This document shows positions 1 to 6,194 of a stretch of 22,619 nt of DNA, piece by piece. Where the stretch lies: positions 1-22,619 of IMG/VR virus record IMGVR_UViG_3300034375_010308; one strand, 5' to 3'. Both the position numbers and the translations under genes were made by a program. The first letter of the stretch is position 1. Each line of letters begins with the position of its first letter. The DNA comes from a virus. Under the pieces are notes generated by a model. The model searched no databases and was not told where the DNA came from. It saw only the letters and a list, made by a program, of their open reading frames with translations.

Positions 1-950
1 GTTCTATATGTGGACTCTTTAGGAATTCTACCTAAAGTATCTTCTTCTCCACCACTCATTTGATCAACACCTGCTAAATCGTCTGCTGGCATATCTGACA
101 TTTCATCTTCTGAATCCATCGCTGGTACTTCACCCATATCTGCATCCATATTAGGCATAGGAGCGTCTCCACTCAAAGACAAAACAGCATTATCTACAGC
201 ATCCTTGGTTTGTTTTAGCATATCCAGCAATGAACTTAATTGTGAATCTACAGAAGAGTTAAACGCTTCTGCTTTATCAGCACCCATTCTTTCTTTCATA
301 GCATCTACTAAAGGCAGTAATTCTTCTACTTGCATACTTGCAGTATCTTCTACCATTTTTTGTAATTTGTCTACTAAATCCTTTGCAGCAAGTAATACTT
401 CTGCTTCTTCTAAATCTGCTTCATACAAACTTTGAAAGCTTTCTAAAGTGGGTGTTTTCTTATATTCAGATCTTAGTGTAACTTCATATGACTCTTTAAC
501 TTCTTTACTGTCAGTAACTTCTTGTTTACCGCCAGTGATTTCTTTTACTTTGCTTAAACTCATGCTTACAGGATAATCTTTTCCATCAATTTTTACGCTT
601 TTTGGCATTTTTCCTGAACTCTTATATGCACTCATAGCTTTACTAGCTATAGCATATGTTAAACTTTCTTGAGTATCTACTGATTCTTTCACCTTGGTTT
701 TAACCCGTCTAGAAGAAGGACTTACCTCACGCAACAACTTTAAAGCTTCTTTCAACAAAAGATTCTTAGCATAATCAGAATCTTGTGCACAGTTTCTTGA
801 TTCAGCTAACGTCTGCTGAATTACAGATATAAGCTGATTTATTTTATTAGGTTCTATATCATCTTTAATAACAACACCGAAATTTTCTTTTAAAAAGTAA
901 TTTACTTTATCATATTGTTGTTTTTTGCTAAAAATACTATCTAATTGCAT
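1..950 (-). CDS. Acidic, helical unknown protein, 3' end cut by window edge
   Basis: I translated this frame directly: it is open from ATG at 950 to the left edge (316 codons) without a stop, so the C-terminus lies outside the window. The N-terminus reads MQLDSIFSKKQQYDKV. The protein is rich in Glu, Asp, Lys and Ser with long helical stretches (for example LYEADLEEAEVLLAAKDLVD), and the visible end is a Met/Asp/Glu-rich low-complexity tail with repeats such as PNMDADMGE and EDEMSDMPADD. No enzyme motif is visible. An AAGGG ribosome-binding site precedes the ATG, and a late-type box AATAAATA lies 19 nt upstream. Being the last visible gene of a late-type block, it could be a scaffold, prohead-core or virion protein, but this is inference from position and composition only. 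I do not recognise the family with certainty. Confidence 0.85.
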   Translation of the reverse strand, partial: MQLDSIFSKKQQYDKVNYFLKENFGVVIKDDIEPNKINQLISVIQQTLAESRNCAQDSDYAKNLLLKEALKLLREVSPSSRRVKTKVKESVDTQESLTYAIASKAMSAYKSSGKMPKSVKIDGKDYPVSMSLSKVKEITGGKQEVTDSKEVKESYEVTLRSEYKKTPTLESFQSLYEADLEEAEVLLAAKDLVDKLQKMVEDTASMQVEELLPLVDAMKERMGADKAEAFNSSVDSQLSSLLDMLKQTKDAVDNAVLSLSGDAPMPNMDADMGEVPAMDSEDEMSDMPADDLAGVDQMSGGEEDTLGRIPKESTYR

Positions 951-969
951 TAGTAAGCCCTTTTTATTT

Positions 970-977
970 TATTTATT
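970..977 (-). promoter_or_regulatory. Late-type promoter box AATAAATA
   Basis: Minus-strand AATAAATA with 19 nt to the ATG at 950 and AAGGG in between. It overlaps the TAA stop (973-975) of the upstream gene. Confidence 0.55.
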
Positions 978-1548
978 CAAAAAGGCAATTTTTTAATTGC
1001 TCTTTTACTTCCAACATTTTATATTTTGCATCACTATATTTAGCTTCCATTATATGTGAATCACCTTTTTTCGCAAATCTCATATCTCTAAGATGCTTAA
1101 TATAATCTTGGTCTAATTTATAAATTCGTTTTGCTTCTGTATATTGTTCTTTAATTAAATTTTTTATTATAAACATTGCACTTTCGAATAATGCCACATT
1201 TTCAAAAACACAATCCCCTGTATGATTGAAAATACTGTAATAATTTTTGTTTTTCTTTTTATTCCAAAATTCTTTTTCTATTTTTATTTCATACAAACCT
1301 TTTACTGTTATACTATCTTGTTTTTTATGGATAGTATCTTTTATATTATCTTCTGACAATATTTTATTTGTAGCTAAATCTGTAGCTGAATGAAAATTTT
1401 CTAAAATCTTAAGCATAGCATCTACATCTGGATTTGCATGAGTTTTTGTGAGTTTTTCTTTAGAATATGAATTTGTAACAGGTAATTCTGAATTATTCAT
1501 AGCATTCATAGCTTTTAACATTGCTTGTTTTTCTTGTTCAGTTACCAT
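973..1548 (-). CDS. Conserved marine T4-like phage hypothetical (191 aa)
   Basis: A 191-residue soluble protein with no membrane segment or catalytic motif. The N-terminus MVTEQEKQAMLKAMNAMNN is helical. A middle part around residues 83-125 (VKGLYEIKIEKEFWNKK, then NYYSIFNHTGDCVFENVALFESA) looks like a small beta sheet followed by a helix, and the C-terminus is lysine-rich and helical. I recall similar proteins of unknown role in cyanomyophages, some annotated as virion proteins, but cannot confirm this here. The start is supported by an AGAGGTG ribosome-binding site. The first 11 nt overlap the end of the 51-residue gene upstream, so the two are probably translationally coupled. Its TAA stop lies inside the late-type box of the next gene. 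Function unknown. Confidence 0.85.
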   Translation of the reverse strand: MVTEQEKQAMLKAMNAMNNSELPVTNSYSKEKLTKTHANPDVDAMLKILENFHSATDLATNKILSEDNIKDTIHKKQDSITVKGLYEIKIEKEFWNKKKNKNYYSIFNHTGDCVFENVALFESAMFIIKNLIKEQYTEAKRIYKLDQDYIKHLRDMRFAKKGDSHIMEAKYSDAKYKMLEVKEQLKNCLFE

Positions 1549-1693
1549 TTAATACACCTCTTTTAATTAAATTACGTTTAATTTCTCTTTCACGCTCATT
1601 AAGCTTTTCACCTCGTTCCAATTTTTCTAGAACAATAACCTCTCTATTATTAACAAAAGTAAAAATTCCGTTTTCTTGTCTAATGTATTTCAT
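1538..1693 (-). CDS. Small basic protein (51 aa), translationally coupled
   Basis: A short gene found by reading the gap between its neighbours. It starts MKYIRQENGIFTFVNNREVI, continues through a charged helix (LEKLERGEKLNERERE) and ends GVLNGN before a TGA. The ATG overlaps the upstream gene's TGA as ATGA (1693-1690), a common coupling arrangement in this window, and the end overlaps the next gene by 11 nt. The frame fills an otherwise unexplained 140-nt interval exactly. The predicted peptide has a short beta-like start and a charged helix, and could be a small regulator or assembly factor; nothing in it identifies a function. Confidence comes from the coupling geometry and plausible composition, not from a recognised family. 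Confidence 0.7.
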   Translation of the reverse strand: MKYIRQENGIFTFVNNREVIVLEKLERGEKLNEREREIKRNLIKRGVLNGN

Positions 1694-2031
1694 GCTATTT
1701 TTGAAAACCTCTTTGCTCTACGCATCATCTGATTTGCTACAACATCATTTTCTACACCTATTTCTTCACCTGTTTCAGGATCTGTTACAACTACATTCTT
1801 TTTAATAGCACTTTTAGGCATACTAGGAACACTTTTTATTGTACTATTACTATATGTTCCTGGATTATCTTGTTGTTTTCTATTACCTGCTATTTTATAT
1901 GGTTCTTGAACTTCAGGATCAGTAGTTGGTTGTGGAGGTTTAACTCTGCTGTTTAATTGACTGCCCTGATATCCACCAGGTTGTGCAGTAGTTGCAGGAC
2001 GATTGGGTAATCGTATTTCATCTATTTTCAT
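1690..2031 (-). CDS. Disordered Pro/Gln-rich protein with MKIDEI start
   Basis: A 113-residue protein that appears mostly disordered: rich in Pro, Gln, Asn, Thr and Ser (RPATTAQPGGYQG, VKPPQPTTDPEVQEPYK). A better-ordered C-terminal third follows, containing KNVVVTDPETGEEIGVEND and a basic helix MMRRAKRFSKIA. Its first residues, MKIDEI, resemble the starts of two other proteins here (MKISEI at 5719 and MKLYEL at 5994). Each contains an (I/L)-x-E motif of the kind cut by T4 gp21 prohead protease. The start overlaps the preceding stop as ATGA, and the end overlaps the next start in the same way, so it sits inside a tightly coupled late-type operon. A virion or head-internal role is possible but unproven. 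Confidence 0.8.
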   Translation of the reverse strand: MKIDEIRLPNRPATTAQPGGYQGSQLNSRVKPPQPTTDPEVQEPYKIAGNRKQQDNPGTYSNSTIKSVPSMPKSAIKKNVVVTDPETGEEIGVENDVVANQMMRRAKRFSKIA

Positions 2032-2306
2032 TTGTTAAGCCTTTGAACTAGTTTACTGATTGGATTATACTTTTTGGTTTTAAGAGACTTTTTAAGCATT
2101 CTGCTTCCTAATTTAGCCTTAGTTTGTTTTAGTTTAAATTTTTTTAAAACGTCTATAGGTAAATGGCATTGAGACGGATCGCCAACAACTCTGCCTGCTC
2201 TTTTACCAGCAACGCATCTAAATTTTCTTACTAATTTGTTTTTTCCTGTTCTAGCCCATACTAACTTGGTTTCAACAACAGGCGTAGGAATATCAAATAA
2301 ATCCAT
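2028..2306 (-). CDS. Very basic small protein, likely nucleic-acid binding
   Basis: A 92-residue, strongly Lys/Arg-rich protein. After MDLFDIPTPVVETKLVW come a conserved-looking core, RKFRCVAGKRAGRVVGDPSQC (residues about 28-48), and a C-terminal run of basic helices (KKFKLKQTKAKLGSRMLKK). Two cysteines about 16 residues apart are visible, too few for a classical zinc site. I recall basic proteins with a similar GKRAGRVV core in marine T4-like phages, of unknown function. The charge suggests DNA binding, for instance packaged with the genome or acting in the prohead core; this is inference. It has the best late promoter of the window (perfect TATAAATA at 2329-2336) and an AAGGG ribosome-binding site, and is the first gene of the block running to 973. 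Confidence 0.82.
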   Translation of the reverse strand: MDLFDIPTPVVETKLVWARTGKNKLVRKFRCVAGKRAGRVVGDPSQCHLPIDVLKKFKLKQTKAKLGSRMLKKSLKTKKYNPISKLVQRLNK

Positions 2307-2328
2307 GCTTGCCCTTATTATATATTAT

Positions 2329-2336
2329 TATTTATA
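2329..2336 (-). promoter_or_regulatory. Late promoter box TATAAATA (perfect)
   Basis: Minus-strand perfect match to the T4 late consensus, 22 nt before the ATG at 2306, with AAGGG between. It contains the TAA stop (2332-2334) of the tail-anchored coiled-coil gene. Confidence 0.75.
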
Positions 2337-2649
2337 ATAATGCAAACACTCCAGCCACAATACTTGCAATTATTGTTACTAGTAGACTTATTAAAATTTT
2401 AATTTGATTGTCGTTTTGTTTAGCTACTTGATCTCTAATACTAGCTATTTCTAAACTTATTTTTTCGTTTGTGAGTTCTAAATTTTTATTTGTTTGTTTA
2501 AGTGACTCTGTGATTTCTCGAAAACTGTCTTTTAACTCTTGGTGATTGCGTTCCATTCGTTCTTCCAATTGTTGATACCTTTGCTGACAAAGATCTACAT
2601 GAGTTTCTAGACTTTGGTATTCTGTTGAAATCTGTTTGGTCACCGCCAT
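2332..2649 (-). CDS. Tail-anchored coiled-coil membrane protein
   Basis: A 105-residue protein with a long charged helix (about residues 8-80, heptad-like Leu/Ile spacing with Glu, Gln and Lys) followed by one hydrophobic segment (about residues 83-105, starting IKILISLLVTIIASIVAG) that reaches the C-terminus. There is no signal peptide, so the expected topology is a cytoplasmic coiled coil anchored by its tail. Small coiled-coil plus single-TM proteins occur in marine T4-like phages and are generally unassigned; a holin, spanin-like or membrane-docking role are options I cannot separate. Its TAA stop falls within the late box of the next gene. No strong ribosome-binding site is seen near the ATG, and a terminator hairpin lies just upstream (2675-2706), so its transcription start is unclear. 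Confidence 0.8.
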   Translation of the reverse strand: MAVTKQISTEYQSLETHVDLCQQRYQQLEERMERNHQELKDSFREITESLKQTNKNLELTNEKISLEIASIRDQVAKQNDNQIKILISLLVTIIASIVAGVFALL

Positions 2650-2674
2650 TTTTTATTCCAGATAAATTTTGGTC

Positions 2675-2706
2675 AAAAAAAAGGAGGCATTTAAATTTGC
2701 CTCCTT
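2675..2706 (-). terminator. Rho-independent terminator
   Basis: On the minus strand, a perfect 9-bp stem (AAGGAGGCA / TGCCTCCTT) encloses an 8-nt AT loop and runs into eight T residues. It lies 14 nt beyond the stop of the 150-residue gene at 2720-3172 and is the only classical intrinsic terminator I found. The A tract on the other side of the stem could let it act on the plus strand too, though no plus-strand gene enters here. Confidence 0.85.
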
Positions 2707-2719
2707 AAACAAAAAAATA

Positions 2720-3172
2720 TTAAGCTAATGCTAAAGCATCAGTAATTGTTAAAGTTGTAGTTGATAAATTAACACTATCAACAACTCTTGCGGTTGTTCC
2801 ACCTGTTTCACTATCTGTATATTTAATCATATTTAATAGATCATTTGTAGTTTTACCCCAACCATGCGGTCCTTCTACAATTATATAAACATTTGCTCCT
2901 GATTGATTTACCACTACAGTAGTAGCTCGTTGTTGCACAATTTGAACAATTTGCGGTAATGTAGATAGTTCACCATTAGCATCTACTCCTCGTTTAGTAT
3001 CTAAACTAGCTGGTGCTGTAATATTAATATAATTAAAATTTGCACCAATAAACTCACCAGCTGCACCTGTGGAATTATGAGTAGCATTGGGTCCTTGGGT
3101 ACCGCCTACTTGTGTAGTTTGACCTGCACTTAATGGTGCTGCAGCACCATCAATATATACTGTTGTTGCCAT
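2720..3172 (-). CDS. Probable virion structural protein (150 aa)
   Basis: A 150-residue protein rich in Thr, Ala, Gly and Val with alternating beta-type segments: MATTVYIDGAAAPLSAGQTT, FIGANFNYINITAP, ATTVVVNQSGANVYIIVEGP. A C-terminal repeat-like stretch (LSTTTLTITDALALA) follows. There is no cysteine, membrane segment or enzyme motif. The composition resembles phage head-decoration, fibre or other virion proteins, and I recall similar small virion proteins in marine T4-like phages. It has a strong AAGGAG ribosome-binding site, a late-type box 29 nt upstream and a strong terminator just downstream, so it is the only gene here with its own promoter and intrinsic terminator. That fits a highly expressed structural gene. 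Which virion part it belongs to cannot be told. Confidence 0.8.
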   Translation of the reverse strand: MATTVYIDGAAAPLSAGQTTQVGGTQGPNATHNSTGAAGEFIGANFNYINITAPASLDTKRGVDANGELSTLPQIVQIVQQRATTVVVNQSGANVYIIVEGPHGWGKTTNDLLNMIKYTDSETGGTTARVVDSVNLSTTTLTITDALALA

Positions 3173-3200
3173 AATCTGTTCTCCTTAAGGCTATTTACAT

Positions 3201-4685
3201 TTATTTATCTTTTGCGTCCGGAATAAGCATATTATCTGTTTGCATGGCCATTACAAAATATTCCATTACATCTAATAATCTTGCATTGTTTTTTAACCAA
3301 AAATAAAGTCTAGTAAAAACAATTCTTTTTTGATTTAAATCTAATATTTGCCATTCCTGTACAAGTCTTCTTAAACTTGTCAACGTATTATTTTTTATAC
3401 CTAATTCTTTTTGTAATCTAAATAAATCACGTCTACTTTCACTAACTTCAATACCATTTTCTAAAATACGAAAATATCGTAATAACAAAATTTTATTTAA
3501 ATTAGATTTTTCCTTTAATATATCTTTCGAAAAATCTTTGCTTTTTCTATTACTACCTATACATCCATGTATATTCATATATAAATCATTATTGGAATAT
3601 AAAGGATTATCAAAACCATTATATTTGATTGTGTTTTTTATATATTTTTTTGCGTAATCTTCTGTAAGATCTTGATGTCTTAAAATATGTATAACCAATA
3701 TATTAACAAATGTAAGTTCTATTAAGTGCTGCCAATTAAATTTATGAGTAGGACTTAATCTATATAATTTGCTTTCCATCAAGCATTGTAAAAAATTAGT
3801 GCTTTTTTGTTCTAAAACTGTGTTTACTGCTTTTATACTTTGTTCTTTTTTGTCTGCTTTTGGTGTTCCAACTTCTCCGCTTTTGACTGAAACCATGCTA
3901 TTAAAAACACCACGAATCCTTTGTTTACTAGTTGGATTTTTAATAATTCTATCAATTTGATACAACAGACTTTCAAATCCTCTATCGAAATTATAACCGG
4001 GTAGCAACCTGGTAACATCGCTCCACCTGGTACTATACCAGTGTATATTACGGGTTCCTTTGACTTCTTGACCTTGTTCGTTTTGTTCATAAGATCTAAA
4101 TTCCAATTTTTGTCCGCTAAGATTAAATTCATATTTTGTATTAGGTTCTTGAGGTAAACTGGTGATGTCAATGTTAAACTCTGATAATAAATTTTCAGCT
4201 TTTCCAGCTGTTTGTGCTTCCTGAAATGCAACTTTAACTAATCCTAAAATTAATCCCTGAATTTCCGCAGGGTAGTCTAAAAATGTTTTTTTAAAATTAC
4301 TCTCATCTTCGTCTAATGCTATTATACAATCTATTTGAACACTTTTTCCTGGATTATTGAATTGAGGATATCTTAAACTTACTAATTCTCCTGCATTATA
4401 TGTCCGCTTTCCTTGATGCTTTCCTGTAAAAGGAATAACTATGCTTTGGGGTAACCTTTCTAAATAATTTTGCAAATCTTTTTTAATTGTTTTTTTATCT
4501 GATCCTTCTATATGAACAATTAAATCTATATCTCCAAAATCTTTTTTTGCACTAGTGTTATAGCTTCCACTAGTTTGTACTGATTTGAAACCAGGAAAAT
4601 TTTGTAGTACTTTATTTCTAAAATCATTTAAAGTAGGTTCTACAAACTCCCTTTCTATTCTGTCTGCACCTGCAACTCCACTCAT
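3201..4685 (-). CDS. Pol-beta superfamily nucleotidyltransferase, copy 2
   Basis: A 494-residue protein whose first ~130 residues form a nucleotidyltransferase head: helix ADRIEREFVEPTLNDF, then GS at 40-41 (TSGSYNTSAKKD), the metal-binding D52-x-D54 (GDIDLIVHI) and a third acidic position D119 (VQIDCIIALDED). These are the three carboxylates expected of an active enzyme of this superfamily. The remaining ~360 residues are helical and charged, with no domain I recognise. It is paralogous to the gene immediately upstream (both have DRI-x-RE followed by PTL, GS, D-I-D-L and Q-I-D) but lacks that protein's basic N-terminal extension. The start overlaps the previous stop as TAATG. The nucleotide donor and acceptor are unknown. 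The GSY...DIDL spacing resembles OAS/CD-NTase enzymes, yet the context gives no effector gene. Confidence 0.8.
   Translation of the reverse strand: MSGVAGADRIEREFVEPTLNDFRNKVLQNFPGFKSVQTSGSYNTSAKKDFGDIDLIVHIEGSDKKTIKKDLQNYLERLPQSIVIPFTGKHQGKRTYNAGELVSLRYPQFNNPGKSVQIDCIIALDEDESNFKKTFLDYPAEIQGLILGLVKVAFQEAQTAGKAENLLSEFNIDITSLPQEPNTKYEFNLSGQKLEFRSYEQNEQGQEVKGTRNIHWYSTRWSDVTRLLPGYNFDRGFESLLYQIDRIIKNPTSKQRIRGVFNSMVSVKSGEVGTPKADKKEQSIKAVNTVLEQKSTNFLQCLMESKLYRLSPTHKFNWQHLIELTFVNILVIHILRHQDLTEDYAKKYIKNTIKYNGFDNPLYSNNDLYMNIHGCIGSNRKSKDFSKDILKEKSNLNKILLLRYFRILENGIEVSESRRDLFRLQKELGIKNNTLTSLRRLVQEWQILDLNQKRIVFTRLYFWLKNNARLLDVMEYFVMAMQTDNMLIPDAKDK
3202..3209 (-). promoter_or_regulatory. Late-type promoter box GATAAATA
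   Basis: Minus-strand GATAAATA, 29 nt before the ATG at 3172, with a strong AAGGAG site between. It overlaps the TAA stop (3201-3203) of the second nucleotidyltransferase gene. Confidence 0.65.
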
Positions 4686-5719
4686 TATGTTTTCCTGTAT
4701 TTTGTTAGATTACTTGTATCAGGTAAAAACTTACCAGTTAATCCAAAATGATCTTGATGCTCTATCCAGTACTCTTGTAAATTATATGGTATGTCTGCAC
4801 GAGTTTTATCTAAAATTCTTAAATATACACTCATTATATCATCAAAATTACTATCGGCTTTAGCAACATCAATAAGTTCATAATAGCTATCTAGTTCATC
4901 TGCTGTTAGATGACTTCCATATAAAGAGTTTATTAGTTTTAGTACTTCTTCTGGTGTATTTGCAACAACTTGATTTGTCTTTTTATCTGTAACTCCTTTT
5001 ACATGATTAAAACTGAATCCTTTTACCTGTAACATACTTAATAAAAGTTGGGTACGATGCAAACCTTTTACATTATCTTCTTTACCATATTCAATGCTTT
5101 TATAACTAAACAACAACCAAGGTAAATGTCCTATCATCCAATCAATTTGTATACCTATACCTAGATTATTTCCTTGTTCATCATACTGAGGAAACATTCC
5201 AAAAGCATTTCCTGGATTTGCTTTTTTTTCGTCCATGTGTATGCTAGGTGCATGGGCATTAACATACTCACTTATTAGCTGTAGGACTGCTTTCATAGCA
5301 ATTTGTTCTTTTGTACTTGTTTTTGCTCTTTTTTGTAATTGATCAAACCGCATTACAAATTCTTCTGGATTAATATTCCATGCTTGAACACTATCAGAAG
5401 TTACACCATTGGGAAACAATTTTGTTCCATCTATTGCTAAATCAATATCTCCACTAGTATCTTTTTTACCAACACTGCCTACAGGATGGAAATCATTAGG
5501 GTTGATAGGAGCTTTAGGAAATACTTTTTTTAGCTCTATAAAATATTTTTGTAATGTAGGAGCTATGTGTTCTCTGCGAATTCTATCTGTAGCCGCACCA
5601 AAAATATTTCCACCTTCAGTAATTTTATTATTAAAATCTAATTGTTTTCTACGAGGTTTCCTGGGTCCTCTTATATCTCTTTTTCTCCATCCAGCTAATG
5701 TAATTTCACTTATCTTCAT
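4685..5719 (-). CDS. Pol-beta superfamily nucleotidyltransferase, copy 1, with basic N-terminal extension
   Basis: A 344-residue protein. Residues 1-37 are an extension that starts MKISEI and contains the basic cluster RKRDIRGPRKPRRKQ. The nucleotidyltransferase head follows: DRIRREHIAPTLQKYF, GS at 81-82 (PVGSVGKKDTSG), D91-x-D93 (DIDLAI) and third carboxylate D193 (IQIDWMIGHLPW). The rest is helical. It is paralogous to the downstream gene and translated with it (TAATG overlap), and it overlaps the 82-residue gene upstream by 14 nt. The I-S-E motif at residues 3-5 matches the consensus cut by T4-type prohead protease, so the extension might direct the enzyme into the head; that is inference. 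The substrate is unknown: tRNA, protein or small-molecule nucleotidyl transfer are all possible. Confidence 0.8.
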   Translation of the reverse strand: MKISEITLAGWRKRDIRGPRKPRRKQLDFNNKITEGGNIFGAATDRIRREHIAPTLQKYFIELKKVFPKAPINPNDFHPVGSVGKKDTSGDIDLAIDGTKLFPNGVTSDSVQAWNINPEEFVMRFDQLQKRAKTSTKEQIAMKAVLQLISEYVNAHAPSIHMDEKKANPGNAFGMFPQYDEQGNNLGIGIQIDWMIGHLPWLLFSYKSIEYGKEDNVKGLHRTQLLLSMLQVKGFSFNHVKGVTDKKTNQVVANTPEEVLKLINSLYGSHLTADELDSYYELIDVAKADSNFDDIMSVYLRILDKTRADIPYNLQEYWIEHQDHFGLTGKFLPDTSNLTKYRKT

Positions 5720-5954
5720 TAAACTTTTTTAAACCTCGCTTAAACTTATTTGGATCTTTGCCCCTTATGCTATTAACAAGTCTGCGTTCTAGCTCATCAG
5801 CTTGTTCTTGAGGATATTCATAATATAGCTGTTCTATTAAATTAATGATGCCATTAATCAAATGATCGCTACGTGTCTCAATAATCATTCGCCTATCATT
5901 ACCAATATAAATTTGGTCAATTTCTTGGAAAAGACTACGAGTTTTTCTTTTCAT
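5706..5954 (-). CDS. Conserved small marine T4-like phage hypothetical (82 aa)
   Basis: An 82-residue helical, charged protein: MKRKTRSLFQEIDQIYIGND, then HLINGIINLIEQLYYEYP, then a C-terminal ELERRLVNSIRGKDPNKFKRG. I recall closely similar proteins of unknown function in cyanomyophage genomes, with the same MKRKT start and IRGKDPNKF-type end. It opens the nucleotidyltransferase block: a late-type box AATAAATA lies 19 nt upstream and an AAAGGAT ribosome-binding site in between. It overlaps the next gene by 14 nt, implying coupling. No catalytic or binding motif is visible. Its position makes it a candidate partner or assembly factor of the two nucleotidyltransferases, though co-transcription is the only link seen. 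Confidence 0.82.
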   Translation of the reverse strand: MKRKTRSLFQEIDQIYIGNDRRMIIETRSDHLINGIINLIEQLYYEYPQEQADELERRLVNSIRGKDPNKFKRGLKKFNEDK

Positions 5955-5973
5955 AGGAAAGATCCTTTTTTTA

Positions 5974-5981
5974 TATTTATT
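5974..5981 (-). promoter_or_regulatory. Late-type promoter box AATAAATA (minus strand)
   Basis: Minus-strand AATAAATA with 19 nt to the ATG at 5954 and AAAGGAT between. It would start the block holding the 82-residue protein and both nucleotidyltransferases, and abuts an oppositely oriented box. Confidence 0.6.
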
Positions 5982-5988
5982 ATAAATA
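5981..5988 (+). promoter_or_regulatory. Late promoter box TATAAATA (plus strand)
   Basis: A perfect TATAAATA on the plus strand, sharing one base with the minus-strand box. If it works with T4 geometry (box at -13 to -6), transcription begins at the A of ATG 5994. The near-palindromic AT sequence means one of the two boxes could be an accident of the other. Confidence 0.5.
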
Positions 5989-5993
5989 TGTAT

Positions 5994-6194
5994 ATGAAAC
6001 TATATGAACTTAATGAGCAATCTGCTCAAGAACCTGAAATAGATGTTAATAAAATTTTAAACATGGTAGAGTTTAGTGGCCTACCCATGGATATAGTACA
6101 AAACGCTCAACAAGCTATTACTACTTTAGCTGACAATAGACCTATACCTTCTGAAAGCCGAAAAGCTTTATTGCAAGTACTAAGCAACATTTAA
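5994..6194 (+). CDS. Small plus-strand protein (66 aa) with MKLYEL start
   Basis: A short plus-strand gene between two minus-strand blocks: MKLYELNEQSAQEPEIDVNK, then helices MVEFSGLPMDIVQNAQQAI and ESRKALLQVLSNI. The frame remains open upstream to 5862, but those codons lie under the divergent gene at 5954 and encode improbable residues, so I place the start at 5994 (an alternative ATG is at 5988). There is no ribosome-binding site. A TATAAATA box at 5981-5988 would place T4-type late transcription at or next to the A of this ATG, implying a leaderless message. Its stop overlaps the helicase stop tail to tail in a shared TTAA. The MKLYEL start matches the MKI-x-EI starts of two other proteins here. 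Function unknown. Confidence 0.72.
   Translation: MKLYELNEQSAQEPEIDVNKILNMVEFSGLPMDIVQNAQQAITTLADNRPIPSESRKALLQVLSNI

Noticed and set aside
205-435. Plus-strand open frame in the left-end region
   Set aside because: A continuous minus-strand frame from 950 to the edge, with ribosome-binding site and late-type box, explains the region.
3833-4231. 132-codon frame on the minus strand inside the second nucleotidyltransferase gene
   Set aside because: It lies in another frame of the same strand within a gene supported by catalytic motifs and paralogy; composition is low-quality and no start signal is seen.
3201-5719. CBASS-type antiviral system or anti-CBASS locus
   Set aside because: The nucleotidyltransferase motifs alone are not specific, and no effector, Cap2/Cap3-like or phosphodiesterase gene is nearby.
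5862-5993. Upstream extension of the small plus-strand gene to 5862
   Set aside because: The extension would overlap the start of the divergent 82-residue gene and both promoter boxes, and its residues look like translated noise.
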